In this document: piece after piece, positions 51,601 through 61,702 of the stretch | Layout of the letters: every line of letters begins with the position of its first letter | Numbering within the stretch: position 1 is the stretch's first letter | Notes under the pieces: generated by a model | Told to the model about the DNA's origin: nothing | Database searches by the model: none | Seen by the model: the letters and a program-made list of their open reading frames with translations, nothing else | Translations under genes and position numbers: made by a program | NCBI GenBank assembly: GCA_031264245.1 | Contig: JAISEG010000001.1 | Coordinates: forward strand, 1 to 64,000 | DNA: 64,000 nt | Direction: 5' to 3' | Origin: Oscillospiraceae bacterium | GTDB lineage: Bacteria > Bacillota > Clostridia > Oscillospirales > JAAYOS01

Positions 51601-52370
51601 CGGTCAGGGACGTCCCGGAAAGCCGTTACCTGGAAAAGCTGACACGCAGCCTTGAGTTTACCTACCCCCATTCGGCGCTCAGCCGTATCCCCACAAAGCT
51701 CACCGCCACCCAGCTCAAGGGCAGGGCAAAGGACGAGGAGGTCTCCTCCGGCGCACCTTCGCAGACCTATTCCCCCACCCTTGTGCGCCCCCGCTTCGCC
51801 ATGGAATTTCTGCCGGGAAGGGACGCCGGGAAAGCCGGTACGCGCCTGTCCGCCAATCCGCTCACCCCCGCCGAAAGAGGCACCGCCCTGCACGCGGCAA
51901 TGCAGTACATAAACTACAACAGGTGCGGCGACGCCCCCGGCGTGGAGGAGGAGCTTTCCCGCCTTGTCGCGATGAAGCTCCTCACCGCGGAGCAAGCGGA
52001 TTCGATAGACCCGCGCCTTATCGCGGGCTTTATCTCCTCCCCCCTGTATAAGCGCATCGAAAAAAGCGCCTATGTGGAACGGGAGTTTAAGTTTACCGTC
52101 CTTGAGGACGCGGGAGTATACTATGACGGCGGCGGCGGTGAAAAGCTCATGCTGCAAGGGGTCTGTGACCTTTTCTTTCTTGAGAACGGCGGGCTTGTGG
52201 TGGTCGACTTCAAGACGGACAGCGTGACCCCGCTCACCCAGGCGGGAAGGGCGGCGGACTACGCCCCCCAGCTTCACGCGTATTCCTCCGCGATATCACG
52301 GATATTTTCCGCCCCCGTGTTCGAGAGGCTCATCTACTTTTTCGGCACAGGGGAGACCGTTGCCGTATAG
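48684..52370 (+). CDS. addA: AddA subunit of AddAB helicase-nuclease
   Basis: A 1228-residue UvrD-like helicase/nuclease. Motif I SAAAGSGKT (about 34-42), motif Ia ITFTRAAAAELRDRI, motif II VDEFQDTN, motif III GDVKQSIYRFR, motif V SIHKSKGLEFP, motif VI LYVAMTRAKEK; the C-terminal nuclease has ERGTALHAAMQY, GVCDLFF and VVDFKTD. AddA provides the 3'-5' motor and one nuclease. The ATG at 48684 lies inside the end of addB, with AAAGGG 9 bases upstream; an ATG at 48675 is too close to that site. The pair is followed by a terminator and then spoIIAA. Confidence 0.95.
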   Translation: MDNKLPPSDDNFSFEPTPSQRDAILARNRELLVSAAAGSGKTRVLTERVIARVETEGYNVTDFLVITFTRAAAAELRDRIMKGLNERVTAKPHDLHLRRQLSLVSAANIMTIDSFCNMIVAEFSYKLGVRSSLRIAEGAQADLIQNEALENAVEQIFDSGSDPDIHSFIENMSGTGGDRALSSAVIKGYHAVQSHPFPDIWMTGIREKYDGEVSGFDETVWGRCILTGAKDASAYMQGLLETALEALRGDPVLYERYESGINSYIALGAKLAAALERGWDAAAAVLTEAPGRLGTAPRGYPDEALKTRVQSIAAEWKDCFKKLSLAICDSSPVHLEETRRLAAPVRGLFKCIEIFGTEYRRLKSAVSCADFNDLGHMAAELLCIVGSSGEITASETGELVGSRFAEVLVDEFQDTNRIQQCICDALTGGRHNLFMVGDVKQSIYRFRLAEPAIFLGKAALSLPYSPALPEKQPAVIALSENFRSRPEVIGTVNFLFTQLMTGGFTGISYDSGARLNCGGKFDDTDSGPFLTELHILSTGVSGDPSEDAGGEEGPGRPELEAKAAAERIRELLDSGFMVTDKEVKRRVRPGDITILLRSVKGKAWLYEEALSALGIPSCCGAMESERTAETDAVISLLSAADNPYNDIPLIAAMRSPMFGFTSDELAGIRLYSGRGSFYDAVKLAAEAGNARCAHLLASLADLRRHADDLTCDRLIWHIYSQSGIVGIFSAMKNGMQRRANLLLLYEYARDYTENGGYGLTGFLTYINKLFESNSFAGEAAASENAVQIMSIHKSKGLEFPVCVLCDLAKKFNLDDTRGDLLIHPELGIGLKLFDSELMYRYPSAVHSAISMKLREEAVAEELRVLYVAMTRAKEKLILFSSFSNADKSIENLLAFSDMGQHSLKSAQSYMSWLIPVLASHPDAAQLRKFNPSYPCDHDEKSRLHVRVSYPSRAEDSGVSDTYNLTAAEKPAAPVRDVPESRYLEKLTRSLEFTYPHSALSRIPTKLTATQLKGRAKDEEVSSGAPSQTYSPTLVRPRFAMEFLPGRDAGKAGTRLSANPLTPAERGTALHAAMQYINYNRCGDAPGVEEELSRLVAMKLLTAEQADSIDPRLIAGFISSPLYKRIEKSAYVEREFKFTVLEDAGVYYDGGGGEKLMLQGVCDLFFLENGGLVVVDFKTDSVTPLTQAGRAADYAPQLHAYSSAISRIFSAPVFERLIYFFGTGETVAV

Positions 52371-52455
52371 AATAGCCGGGGGAGAGTCAACGAATTGGAA
52401 TTAGCATAGCCTTAAAGAACAGCATACAACAAAACTCGACATGCCCCCTGTGGTA

Positions 52456-52505
52456 CACTTCCAAAAGAACCGGACAACTCCGGTGATTTTGGAAGTGCTT
52501 TTATT
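52456..52505 (+). terminator. Terminator after addA
   Basis: CACTTCCAAAA (52456-52466) pairs with 52487-52497, with an inner CCGG/CCGG pair, followed by CTTTTATTTT. It ends the spoIIR-addB-addA transcript; 52506-52640 is the spoIIA leader, with a CCTCCGG/CCGGAGG hairpin near 52587-52609. Confidence 0.65.
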
Positions 52506-52640
52506 TTGGGGACAAGTTTGTATAAATTTGATATATTTGGGAATAATACTGGTGGGTAAGTATCATACTTTTTATACTTTCCCGCAAGCCTCCGGTTTTG
52601 CCCGGAGGGGAAGCAACGGCAGAGAAAGGATGTATCTGAA

Positions 52641-52946
52641 ATGGATGTGAACATAGAAAGGCTGAACAGCTCGCTCCAAATATCACTCAGCGGCGAGCTG
52701 GACCACCACGCGGCGAAGGATGTGGTGCGCAAGTTAAATTCTCTCACCGAATCGGCGGTACCCGCAAAATGTGTGCTGGATATGGGCGGGGTCGGCTTTA
52801 TGGACAGCTCCGGTATCGCGGTCGTGCTCGGACTTTACCGCAGGTTAGGCGAGGTGGACAGCAAGGTCACGGTAAAAAACGTCCCGGTGCAGGCGATGAA
52901 GGTTTTCAACGCCGCGGGGATCGACCGCCTGGTTACATTTGAATAA
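52641..52946 (+). CDS. spoIIAA: Anti-sigma F factor antagonist
   Basis: A 101-residue STAS protein. The phosphorylation site lies in FMDSSGIAVVLG (Ser56, matching Ser58 of Bacillus subtilis). Unphosphorylated SpoIIAA displaces SigF from SpoIIAB in the forespore. First gene of a classic three-gene spoIIA operon. The site AAAGGATG upstream of the ATG gives the start. Confidence 0.95.
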   Translation: MDVNIERLNSSLQISLSGELDHHAAKDVVRKLNSLTESAVPAKCVLDMGGVGFMDSSGIAVVLGLYRRLGEVDSKVTVKNVPVQAMKVFNAAGIDRLVTFE

Positions 52947-52979
52947 AATAGGACTTGTAAATTGAAGGGAGTTTTACAT

Positions 52980-53417
52980 ATGAAGCCTGTAAATGAAATA
53001 AAGATGACCTTTCCAAGCCGTTCGGTCAACGAACGGTACGCGCGGGTGGCGGTGGCCGCGTTTGCCGCTCAGCTCGACCCCACCCTTGATGAAATAAACG
53101 ACATAAAGACGGTAATAAGCGAGGCGGTGACCAATTCCATCGTCCACGCTTACCCCGACAGCATCGGCGACATATTGATTTTAGCCAGGATATACCCAAA
53201 TGGGATTTTTGAAATGACCATCACAGACAAGGGTATCGGCATCGAGGATATCGAAAGGGCGCGGCAGCCGATGTTCACCACAGGCGGAGACGACCGCAGC
53301 GGTATGGGCTTCACCATAATGGAAAGCTTCACGGACAAGCTCACCGTACATAAGCGAAGGGGCGGCGGAACTATCGTGAAGATGAAAAAGCAGTTTTCGC
53401 CGCGCCTTTCGGGATAG
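52980..53417 (+). CDS. spoIIAB: Anti-sigma F factor / SpoIIAA kinase
   Basis: A 145-residue GHKL-fold serine kinase: N box SEAVTNSIVHAYP, G1 DKGIGIED, G2 DRSGMGFTIMES, then GGGTIVKMKK. It binds and inhibits SigF and phosphorylates SpoIIAA. The ATG at 52980 has AAGGGAG upstream and is preferred over the TTG at 52962, which lies in that site. 33 bases separate it from spoIIAA. Confidence 0.95.
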   Translation: MKPVNEIKMTFPSRSVNERYARVAVAAFAAQLDPTLDEINDIKTVISEAVTNSIVHAYPDSIGDILILARIYPNGIFEMTITDKGIGIEDIERARQPMFTTGGDDRSGMGFTIMESFTDKLTVHKRRGGGTIVKMKKQFSPRLSG

Positions 53418-53449
53418 CGCCCCCGGCAAGCAAGATGGAGGACATTGGT

Positions 53450-54163
53450 TTGGAAAATCGCTACGGAAACAAAGAACTTATCGAAGCCGCAAAAAATGGC
53501 GATAAATTCGCGGCTGAGAAGCTGGTTATAGATAATTCCGGACTTATCTGGAGTGTAGCCAGGCGTTTTTTCGGAAGAGGAGTCGACACCGACGATCTCT
53601 ATCAGTTGGGCTGTCTCGGTTTCTTAAAGGCAATTACCGGATATGATGAAAGCTTCGGCACACAGTTTTCAACCTATGCCGTGCCAAAAATCGCGGGGGA
53701 GATACGCCGGTTTTTGCGGGACGACGGCGCCGTGAAGGTAAGCCGCACCTTGAAGGAACGCTCGGTTGTCATCAAGCACGCGCGGGAAGCACTGACACAG
53801 CTCAACGGGCGCGACCCCCTGTTGAGCGAGCTTGCGGAGGAAACCGGTCTGTCCGCCGAAGAAATTGCCGTCGCCGAACAGGCGACCGAAGCGCCGGATT
53901 CGTTCCAGCGCGAGAGCGCCGACGGAAGCTTTACTCTGGAAAGCACTGTGGGAAGTGACGGGATAGAGGAACTGATAGTCGAAAACGTGTCGCTGCGCGA
54001 GGCGATAGACACCTTGCCTCAGCGGGAGCGGTCGCTGATACTTTTGAGGTTTTATAAGGGTCTGACCCAGGAAAAGACCGCAAAGGTGCTCGGCGTCTCT
54101 CAGGTGCAGGTGTCCCGGCTTGAGAAAAAAGCAATCGAGATGCTAAAGCGGTTTATCGCGTAA
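53450..54163 (+). CDS. sigF: RNA polymerase sigma-F factor
   Basis: A 237-residue sigma-70 family factor: region 2 (LIWSVARRFFGRGVDTDDLYQLG, GFLKAITGYDESFG.FSTYAVPKIAGEIRRFLRDDG), region 3, and region 4 (LPQRERSLILLRFYKGLTQ, LGVSQVQVSRLEKKA). It drives early forespore transcription. The preferred start is TTG 53450, with GGAGG 8 bases upstream; the ATG at 53435 overlaps that site. 32 bases after spoIIAB. Confidence 0.95.
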   Translation: MENRYGNKELIEAAKNGDKFAAEKLVIDNSGLIWSVARRFFGRGVDTDDLYQLGCLGFLKAITGYDESFGTQFSTYAVPKIAGEIRRFLRDDGAVKVSRTLKERSVVIKHAREALTQLNGRDPLLSELAEETGLSAEEIAVAEQATEAPDSFQRESADGSFTLESTVGSDGIEELIVENVSLREAIDTLPQRERSLILLRFYKGLTQEKTAKVLGVSQVQVSRLEKKAIEMLKRFIA

Positions 54164-54171
54164 AATTCCCT

Positions 54172-54222
54172 GATATGCCTTCCCGCAAAACTCACTTCGT
54201 GAGTTTTGCGGGAAGGCATATC
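54172..54222 (+). terminator. 24-bp perfect inverted repeat after sigF
   Basis: Arms 54172-54195 and 54199-54222 pair perfectly around TTC and are followed by TTTT. A second 13-bp hairpin lies at 54234-54263, close to the end of the convergent feo operon. Confidence 0.75.
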
Positions 54223-54291
54223 TTTTACAAAAACCGGGAGCTATACGTATGTATAGCTCCCGGCATACTTTTAAATCAGGAATGTCTATGT

Positions 54292-54456
54292 CTATTGCCG
54301 CTTTGTACTTTCCACACAGCTGCCCAAGTCCGAACAGCCGCCGCAGCCGCAGTCACAGCCCCCCGACGCCTTTTGCCGCTTTTTATCCCTTATGATACTT
54401 CTCACCGCGGCAGCAGCAATACCCGCGACTATTATTCCAATTATTATTGTCGGCAT
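54292..54456 (-). CDS. FeoB-associated Cys-rich membrane protein
   Basis: A 54-residue protein starting at ATG 54456 with GGGAGGAG about 10 bases upstream. One N-terminal helix (IIIGIIVAGIAAAAV) is followed by basic residues and a Cys cluster CDCGCGGC with a further Cys near residue 46. This matches the small FeoB-associated Cys-rich proteins. It probably sits at the membrane beside FeoB; cysteines may bind iron or a cluster. It is the last gene of feoA-feoB-this gene. Confidence 0.88.
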   Translation of the reverse strand: MPTIIIGIIVAGIAAAAVRSIIRDKKRQKASGGCDCGCGGCSDLGSCVESTKRQ

Positions 54457-54480
54457 GTAATTTTCACTCCTCCCAATGGA

Positions 54481-54627
54481 TTTTCGATAGCCCTACAATA
54501 TCTCAATTAAGCGAAATCCATCTCGAATACTTGTTTCGAAGCCTCCGGCTTCGATTTTGCCCCGGGCAAAACCTCAAGTATTCCGTAATTCCTGCTGTAT
54601 CCTTTTTCGATGGCCCTACAATATCCC
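54481..54627. repeat. 24-base direct repeat flanking a hairpin region after feoB
   Basis: A 24-base sequence at 54481-54504 recurs at 54604-54627 with two or three differences. One copy overlaps the feoB stop. Between them lie GAATACTTG/CAAGTATTC arms enclosing two smaller hairpins. Confidence 0.5.
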
Positions 54628-56778
54628 TGACGTGACCTTCTCCCTGCCCGGGGCGCGCTTTAGCTCTTTCGCGCTGTATTTCGACGCCGGACGGAAAAGC
54701 AGGAAGAAGAATACCGCCGCGCATATGAACGCAAGCGCCGTCTCGAACCCGAAGCTGCCTCCTGTAAACAGCATCCCCAATTGATACACGCAGAATGCCA
54801 CTATAAACGCAAATCCTGTCTGGAACCCCAGAGCTATCCACATCCACTTCCCGTTGTTCATCTCACGGCGTATCGCTCCGATGGCGGCAAAGCATGGCGC
54901 GCACAGCAAATTGAACAGCAGGTACGAGTACGCCGCGAGCGGCGTTATCACAGCCGCAAAGGTCGCCCACATTTCAGCTCCGTCCTCCGCCAGCTCCGCA
55001 AAGCCGAAGAGCACGCCCAGGGTGCCCACAAGATTTTCCTTCGCCACTATGCCTGTGACGGCGGATACCGCAAATCTCCAATCTCCCCATCCGAGCGGCT
55101 TGAATATATACGCAAGCCCCCCGCCCATCCATGCGAGGATGGAATCCTCCGCGTCAACCATCTGGAAGGACCAGTTGAAGTTGCTGAGAAACCATGTGAT
55201 TATACACGCGACAAGTATTATCGTCCCGGCCTTTTTGACAAATGCCTTCGACCTCTCCCAGGTGTGGAAAAATATGTTTCTCGGACCCGGAATGTGGTAC
55301 GCGGGAAGCTCCATAACAAACGGAGTGGCTTCACCGGCAAAGGCTTTCAGCTTCTTCATTATAATTCCGGTCGTAATTATTGAGGCGATACCAACGAAAT
55401 ACGCGGAAAACGCGATAAACGCCGAGCCGCCGAACATCGCCCCCGCGATAAGCGCGATAACCGGGAGCTTTGCCCCGCAGGGCATAAAGGTCGTCGTCAT
55501 TATTGTTATACGCCGGCTGCTCTCATCCTCGATCGTCCTTGAAGCCATAATTCCCGGAACGCCGCAGCCGGTCGCAATGAGCATAGGAATAAAGGACTTT
55601 CCGCTGAGTCCGAATTTGCGGAATACTCTGTCCATTATAAAGGCGATCCGCGCCATATATCCGCAGTCCTCAAGCAGCGCCAGCAGCAGGAACAGCACCG
55701 CCATCTGCGGCAAAAATCCGAGCACAGCGCCGACGCCGCCGATAATGCCGTCGGTTATCAGCGCGTTCAGCCATTCGGCGCACCCGATGTTCGTGAGGAA
55801 ATCCCCTGCGCCGGGCAGGATTATTTCACCGAAGAGCGTGTCGTTGACCCAGTCGGTCATCATCCCGCCAACCGAAGAAATCGAGATGTAGTATATCACA
55901 AACATGACCGCGGCAAAGATAGGAAGCGCCAAAATACGGTTTGTCACAAGCCTGTCGATCTTATCCGAAACGGTGACGTTTGTCTTGTTCTTTTTTACAA
56001 AACAGCCCTTTATGACCTTGGTTATGTATTCATATCTCTCATTTGTAATGATGCTTTCGCTGTCGTCGTCCAGCTCCCTCTCACATTCGGCGATTATGGC
56101 TTCGATTCTTTCGCGCCTTCCCGGATCAAGCGACAGCTCGGAAAGCACCTGCTTGTCGCGTTCAAAAAGCTTGATTGTGTACCAGCGAAGCTTTTTTTGG
56201 TCGACAAGCTCCTTTATTTCATCCTCTATATGGGCTATAGCATGTTCCGCAACGCCGCCAAAGCTGTGTGACTGAGGCTTCCACTCCCACGTTTCCGCCA
56301 GCTCCGCGGCTTTTTCCGCGACCTCCCTAGACCCCTCGCCTTTCAGCGCCGAGGTCTCTATAACAGCACAGCCAAGCGCTTCGCCCAGCCTCTTCAAATC
56401 TATGGCGTCCCCGCTTTTCCGCACAATATCCATCATGTTGAGCGCTATAACCACAGGCAAGCCCAGTTCTATAAGCTGTGTGGTAAGATACAGGTTTCTT
56501 TCTATGTTTGTCGCGTCAACTATGTCGATTATCGCGTCCGGCTTATCCACCAATAAGTAATTCCTGGTTATGACCTCTTCATTTGTATATGGCGAGAGCG
56601 AATAAATGCCGGGGAGATCCTGGATTATTACATCCTTCATCCCCTTTACCCTTCCCTCTTTCTTCTCAACGGTGACCCCCGGCCAGTTGCCCACATACTG
56701 GGCGCTCCCTGTCAGGTCGTTGAACATGGTGGTTTTGCCGCTGTTCGGGTTTCCCGCAAGCGCAAGCTTAGTCGCCAT
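54616..56778 (-). CDS. feoB: Ferrous iron transporter FeoB
   Basis: A 720-residue FeoB. The G domain has G1 GNPNSGKTT (9-17), the switch segment NWPGVTVEKKEG, G3 DLPGIYSL and the G4 NMMD; a helical spacer and about eight membrane helices with two Gate motifs follow (GCGVPGIMASRTIED, conserved). It takes up Fe(II) using GTP-dependent regulation. FeoA is encoded 222 bases upstream and the Cys-rich protein downstream. AAGGATG precedes the ATG. Confidence 0.96.
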   Translation of the reverse strand: MATKLALAGNPNSGKTTMFNDLTGSAQYVGNWPGVTVEKKEGRVKGMKDVIIQDLPGIYSLSPYTNEEVITRNYLLVDKPDAIIDIVDATNIERNLYLTTQLIELGLPVVIALNMMDIVRKSGDAIDLKRLGEALGCAVIETSALKGEGSREVAEKAAELAETWEWKPQSHSFGGVAEHAIAHIEDEIKELVDQKKLRWYTIKLFERDKQVLSELSLDPGRRERIEAIIAECERELDDDSESIITNERYEYITKVIKGCFVKKNKTNVTVSDKIDRLVTNRILALPIFAAVMFVIYYISISSVGGMMTDWVNDTLFGEIILPGAGDFLTNIGCAEWLNALITDGIIGGVGAVLGFLPQMAVLFLLLALLEDCGYMARIAFIMDRVFRKFGLSGKSFIPMLIATGCGVPGIMASRTIEDESSRRITIMTTTFMPCGAKLPVIALIAGAMFGGSAFIAFSAYFVGIASIITTGIIMKKLKAFAGEATPFVMELPAYHIPGPRNIFFHTWERSKAFVKKAGTIILVACIITWFLSNFNWSFQMVDAEDSILAWMGGGLAYIFKPLGWGDWRFAVSAVTGIVAKENLVGTLGVLFGFAELAEDGAEMWATFAAVITPLAAYSYLLFNLLCAPCFAAIGAIRREMNNGKWMWIALGFQTGFAFIVAFCVYQLGMLFTGGSFGFETALAFICAAVFFFLLFRPASKYSAKELKRAPGREKVTSGIL

Positions 56779-56931
56779 TTAAAAACACATCCTTCAATTA
56801 TTGATACTGGTGCCGCTATTGCCCCGGCGCTTAAATATCGAATATATTTACCGGGGTAGTTATACATATACTTATGTATAATATGTGTACAAGCAGTGAA
56901 ACATTCCGGACTCTTCTCTGTTCCGGATCGA

Positions 56932-56949
56932 TGTTAGCTCTCTCTAACA
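56932..56949. promoter_or_regulatory. Inverted repeat between feoA and feoB, metalloregulator-site candidate
   Basis: TGTTAG (56932-56937) and CTAACA (56944-56949) form a perfect inverted repeat with six central bases. TTAG/CTAA half sites are reminiscent of DtxR-type sites. A second palindrome TATACATA/TATGTATA lies at about 56861-56881. The site is inside the operon, just after feoA, so its role is unclear. Confidence 0.35.
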
Positions 56950-57000
56950 CACTTTCGCCAAAAAATCTACACTTGCCGCATCCCAGGCATCTGTTTGCCC

Positions 57001-57222
57001 CTATTCCACCTCTATGGTAGCCGCGTCCTGCTTGCGCAAAGAAAGCTCGTAGTTTCTCAGGTTCAACTCAAGCGGATCCCCCAACGGCGCTGTTTTCCTC
57101 ACATAGATATCCACTCCCTTGGTGATACCCATGTCCATAATACGCCGTTTAAGCGCCCCTTCTCCATGCAGTCTTTTTACTGTGCAGCGCTGACCCGGAC
57201 GAACGTCTCTTAAGGTTTTCAT
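57001..57222 (-). CDS. feoA: FeoA SH3-like iron transport protein
   Basis: A 73-residue FeoA: SH3-like barrel with TLRDVRPGQRCTVKRLHG, RRIMDMGITKGVDIYV, APLGDPLELNLRNYELSLRK. It modulates FeoB. ATG 57222 is preferred; AGAGAGG lies 12 bases upstream, while an ATG at 57234 directly abuts it. First gene of the feo operon. Confidence 0.93.
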   Translation of the reverse strand: MKTLRDVRPGQRCTVKRLHGEGALKRRIMDMGITKGVDIYVRKTAPLGDPLELNLRNYELSLRKQDAATIEVE

Positions 57223-57263
57223 AGCCGTCGCCATCCTCTCTTTAAAACAGAATGTTCCTCTAA

Positions 57264-57363
57264 TACTAACATCGGATAAGAATTATAAACAGCCAAACGA
57301 CAGAAATCGCGTATATGGTCGGCTCATTCCGCCGTTTGGCTATAATTCTAACCGGTTTTAGTA
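57264..57363. repeat. Long-hairpin repeat, member D (upstream of feoA)
   Basis: A 100-base hairpin with ends TACTAA/TTAGTA, arms AGAATTATA/TATAATTCT and GCCAAACG/CGTTTGGC, and tip CGCGTATATGG at 57308-57318, identical to member C. It lies 41 bases upstream of the feoA start; the rest of 57364-57524 shows only AT-rich sequence. Confidence 0.65.
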
Positions 57364-57524
57364 TACGCTAACTCTTTCTGTATTTAGTTTACCATGGTTA
57401 ACTCGCAAATGTCAATCAGCTATAGTGACTATTTTAACAATTTAAAAACAATTTTATTGTAATTTTTGCTGAATTTGTTGGCCGAATCCGGCAGCCCTCC
57501 AATTCCCCGGAACCGTCGCAGCCG

Positions 57525-60367
<2,843 letters not shown>

Positions 60368-60553
60368 TGGACCTCCCCCTTCACAGCAATAGAACAATTT
60401 TATGATGGATTGGCGTCTGAAACTGCCCTTACTAATAAGTATATGTTTCGTTTGCCGCAAATCTGTTTAATTATTTGCAAATTAAACAGATGAATAAATA
60501 AATACAAAAAAGGGATATTATAATAATGAATTGTGTAATGGGGGAACGATATC

Positions 60554-61261
60554 ATGCTAATAACCTTTCTCAGGGCAATAATACTATATCTTTTTATTGT
60601 CATATGTATGCGGATACTCGGAAAAAGGCAGCTGGGCGAGCTTGAAGCAAGCGAGCTTGCAATAACCATCATAATAGCGGAGCTGTGCACTATCCCAATG
60701 CAGAACAACGCAATTCCGCTTATACACGGAATACTTCCCGCGCTTGTTATAATTTCCGTTGAATTTATCCTGACATATTTCAATATGAAAAGTATACGCT
60801 TTCGCAGCTTCATGTGGGGAAAGCCCAGTATTTTAGTGCAAAACAGCGAGATAAACCAACGTGAGCTCAGAAAAAACCGCATTTCCATCGACGAGCTGAG
60901 CGAAGCCCTGCGCCTGCAAAATGTAACCGACATCTCTTTAATAAAATACGCGATACTTGAGACCAGCGGTCAGATAAGCGTTATCCTATACTCAAACCAG
61001 TCCCCCCTCACCCCGGAGCAAATGAATATATCGGTCGATGAGCAGGGCTTGCCGGTCGTCGTGGTAAGCGACGGCAGAATACTTTCGCACAATCTGAGCA
61101 TCAGGAATATAAACAAGGCTGACCTGGAAAGCAAGCTGCGTATGCTCGGTCATCCCCCCTCCAAGGATATTTTTCTTATGACTATCGACGACAACGGCAA
61201 CACATATGTGGTTGAAAAGCAGCTGAAGGAACGTACGCGGAAAGGAATGGAAAAAAGATAA
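60554..61261 (+). CDS. DUF421 (YetF-like) membrane protein
   Basis: A 235-residue YetF/DUF421 protein: three N-terminal helices with RAIILYLFIVICMRILGKRQLGELEASEL, then a cytoplasmic domain with KPSILVQNSEINQRELRKNRIS. Function is not settled; sporulation or membrane links are reported for relatives. GGGGGA precedes the ATG. The stop overlaps the next start (TAATG). Confidence 0.88.
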   Translation: MLITFLRAIILYLFIVICMRILGKRQLGELEASELAITIIIAELCTIPMQNNAIPLIHGILPALVIISVEFILTYFNMKSIRFRSFMWGKPSILVQNSEINQRELRKNRISIDELSEALRLQNVTDISLIKYAILETSGQISVILYSNQSPLTPEQMNISVDEQGLPVVVVSDGRILSHNLSIRNINKADLESKLRMLGHPPSKDIFLMTIDDNGNTYVVEKQLKERTRKGMEKR

Positions 61262-61641
61262 TGAAGTATTTAGTCGCCGCCATTCTGATACTCTCCTGTG
61301 TACTCGCTTTTTGTATTTTCAGCTTTTATAAATTGGATAGCGCTGTGGGAGAGCTGTTAAATATCATCGCCTCGGCGGAGGAGAGCGCAAGCTCAGGCGA
61401 TATGGAAAAATCATATGAATATACGAAAACGGCGGTCTCACTGTGGACGGATAAGGAGATCCTTTTCGCCGCGCTTTTGAACCATGATCAGTTTAACAAC
61501 ATACCCGCAAATCTGGAAGGTATGCTGAGATGCTCCGAAGAGGGCAGCAAAAGCGGTCTTTTAAGCTACCTTATCACGTTGCGCGCCGACCTCGAGCAGA
61601 TTATTTCGGACGAAACCCTGACCCTGAAAAATCTGTTTTAA
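61261..61641 (+). CDS. DUF4363-like small membrane-anchored protein
   Basis: A 126-residue protein with an N-terminal helix (about 4-24) and a helical domain with SAVGELLNIIASAEE and SYEYTKTAVSLWTDKEILFAALLNHDQFNNI, as in DUF4363. Families DUF421 and DUF4363 often sit together, and here the two genes overlap by one base, so they probably act as one unit. Function unknown. Confidence 0.8.
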   Translation: MKYLVAAILILSCVLAFCIFSFYKLDSAVGELLNIIASAEESASSGDMEKSYEYTKTAVSLWTDKEILFAALLNHDQFNNIPANLEGMLRCSEEGSKSGLLSYLITLRADLEQIISDETLTLKNLF

Positions 61642-61650
61642 CAGCCTTTT

Positions 61651-61698
61651 CAGCGATAAAAAATCTACCGGCATAAGCCGGTAGATTTTTTATCGCTG
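61651..61698. terminator. 22-bp perfect inverted repeat between convergent genes
   Basis: Arms 61651-61672 and 61677-61698 pair perfectly around ATAA; each arm's T/A run gives a U tract on either strand, so this is a bidirectional terminator. Confidence 0.8.
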
Positions 61699-61702
61699 CC
61701 TG

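Noticed and set aside
50496-52277. 593-residue minus-strand frame inside addA
   Set aside because: Complete overlap with well-supported addA; long antisense frames arise from the GC-biased third codon position here, and the translation has no recognisable domain.
52560-52640. Possible cyclic di-GMP-I riboswitch before spoIIAA (GCAAGCCTCCGG)
   Set aside because: Only a short resemblance to one helix; the rest of the aptamer pattern is missing.
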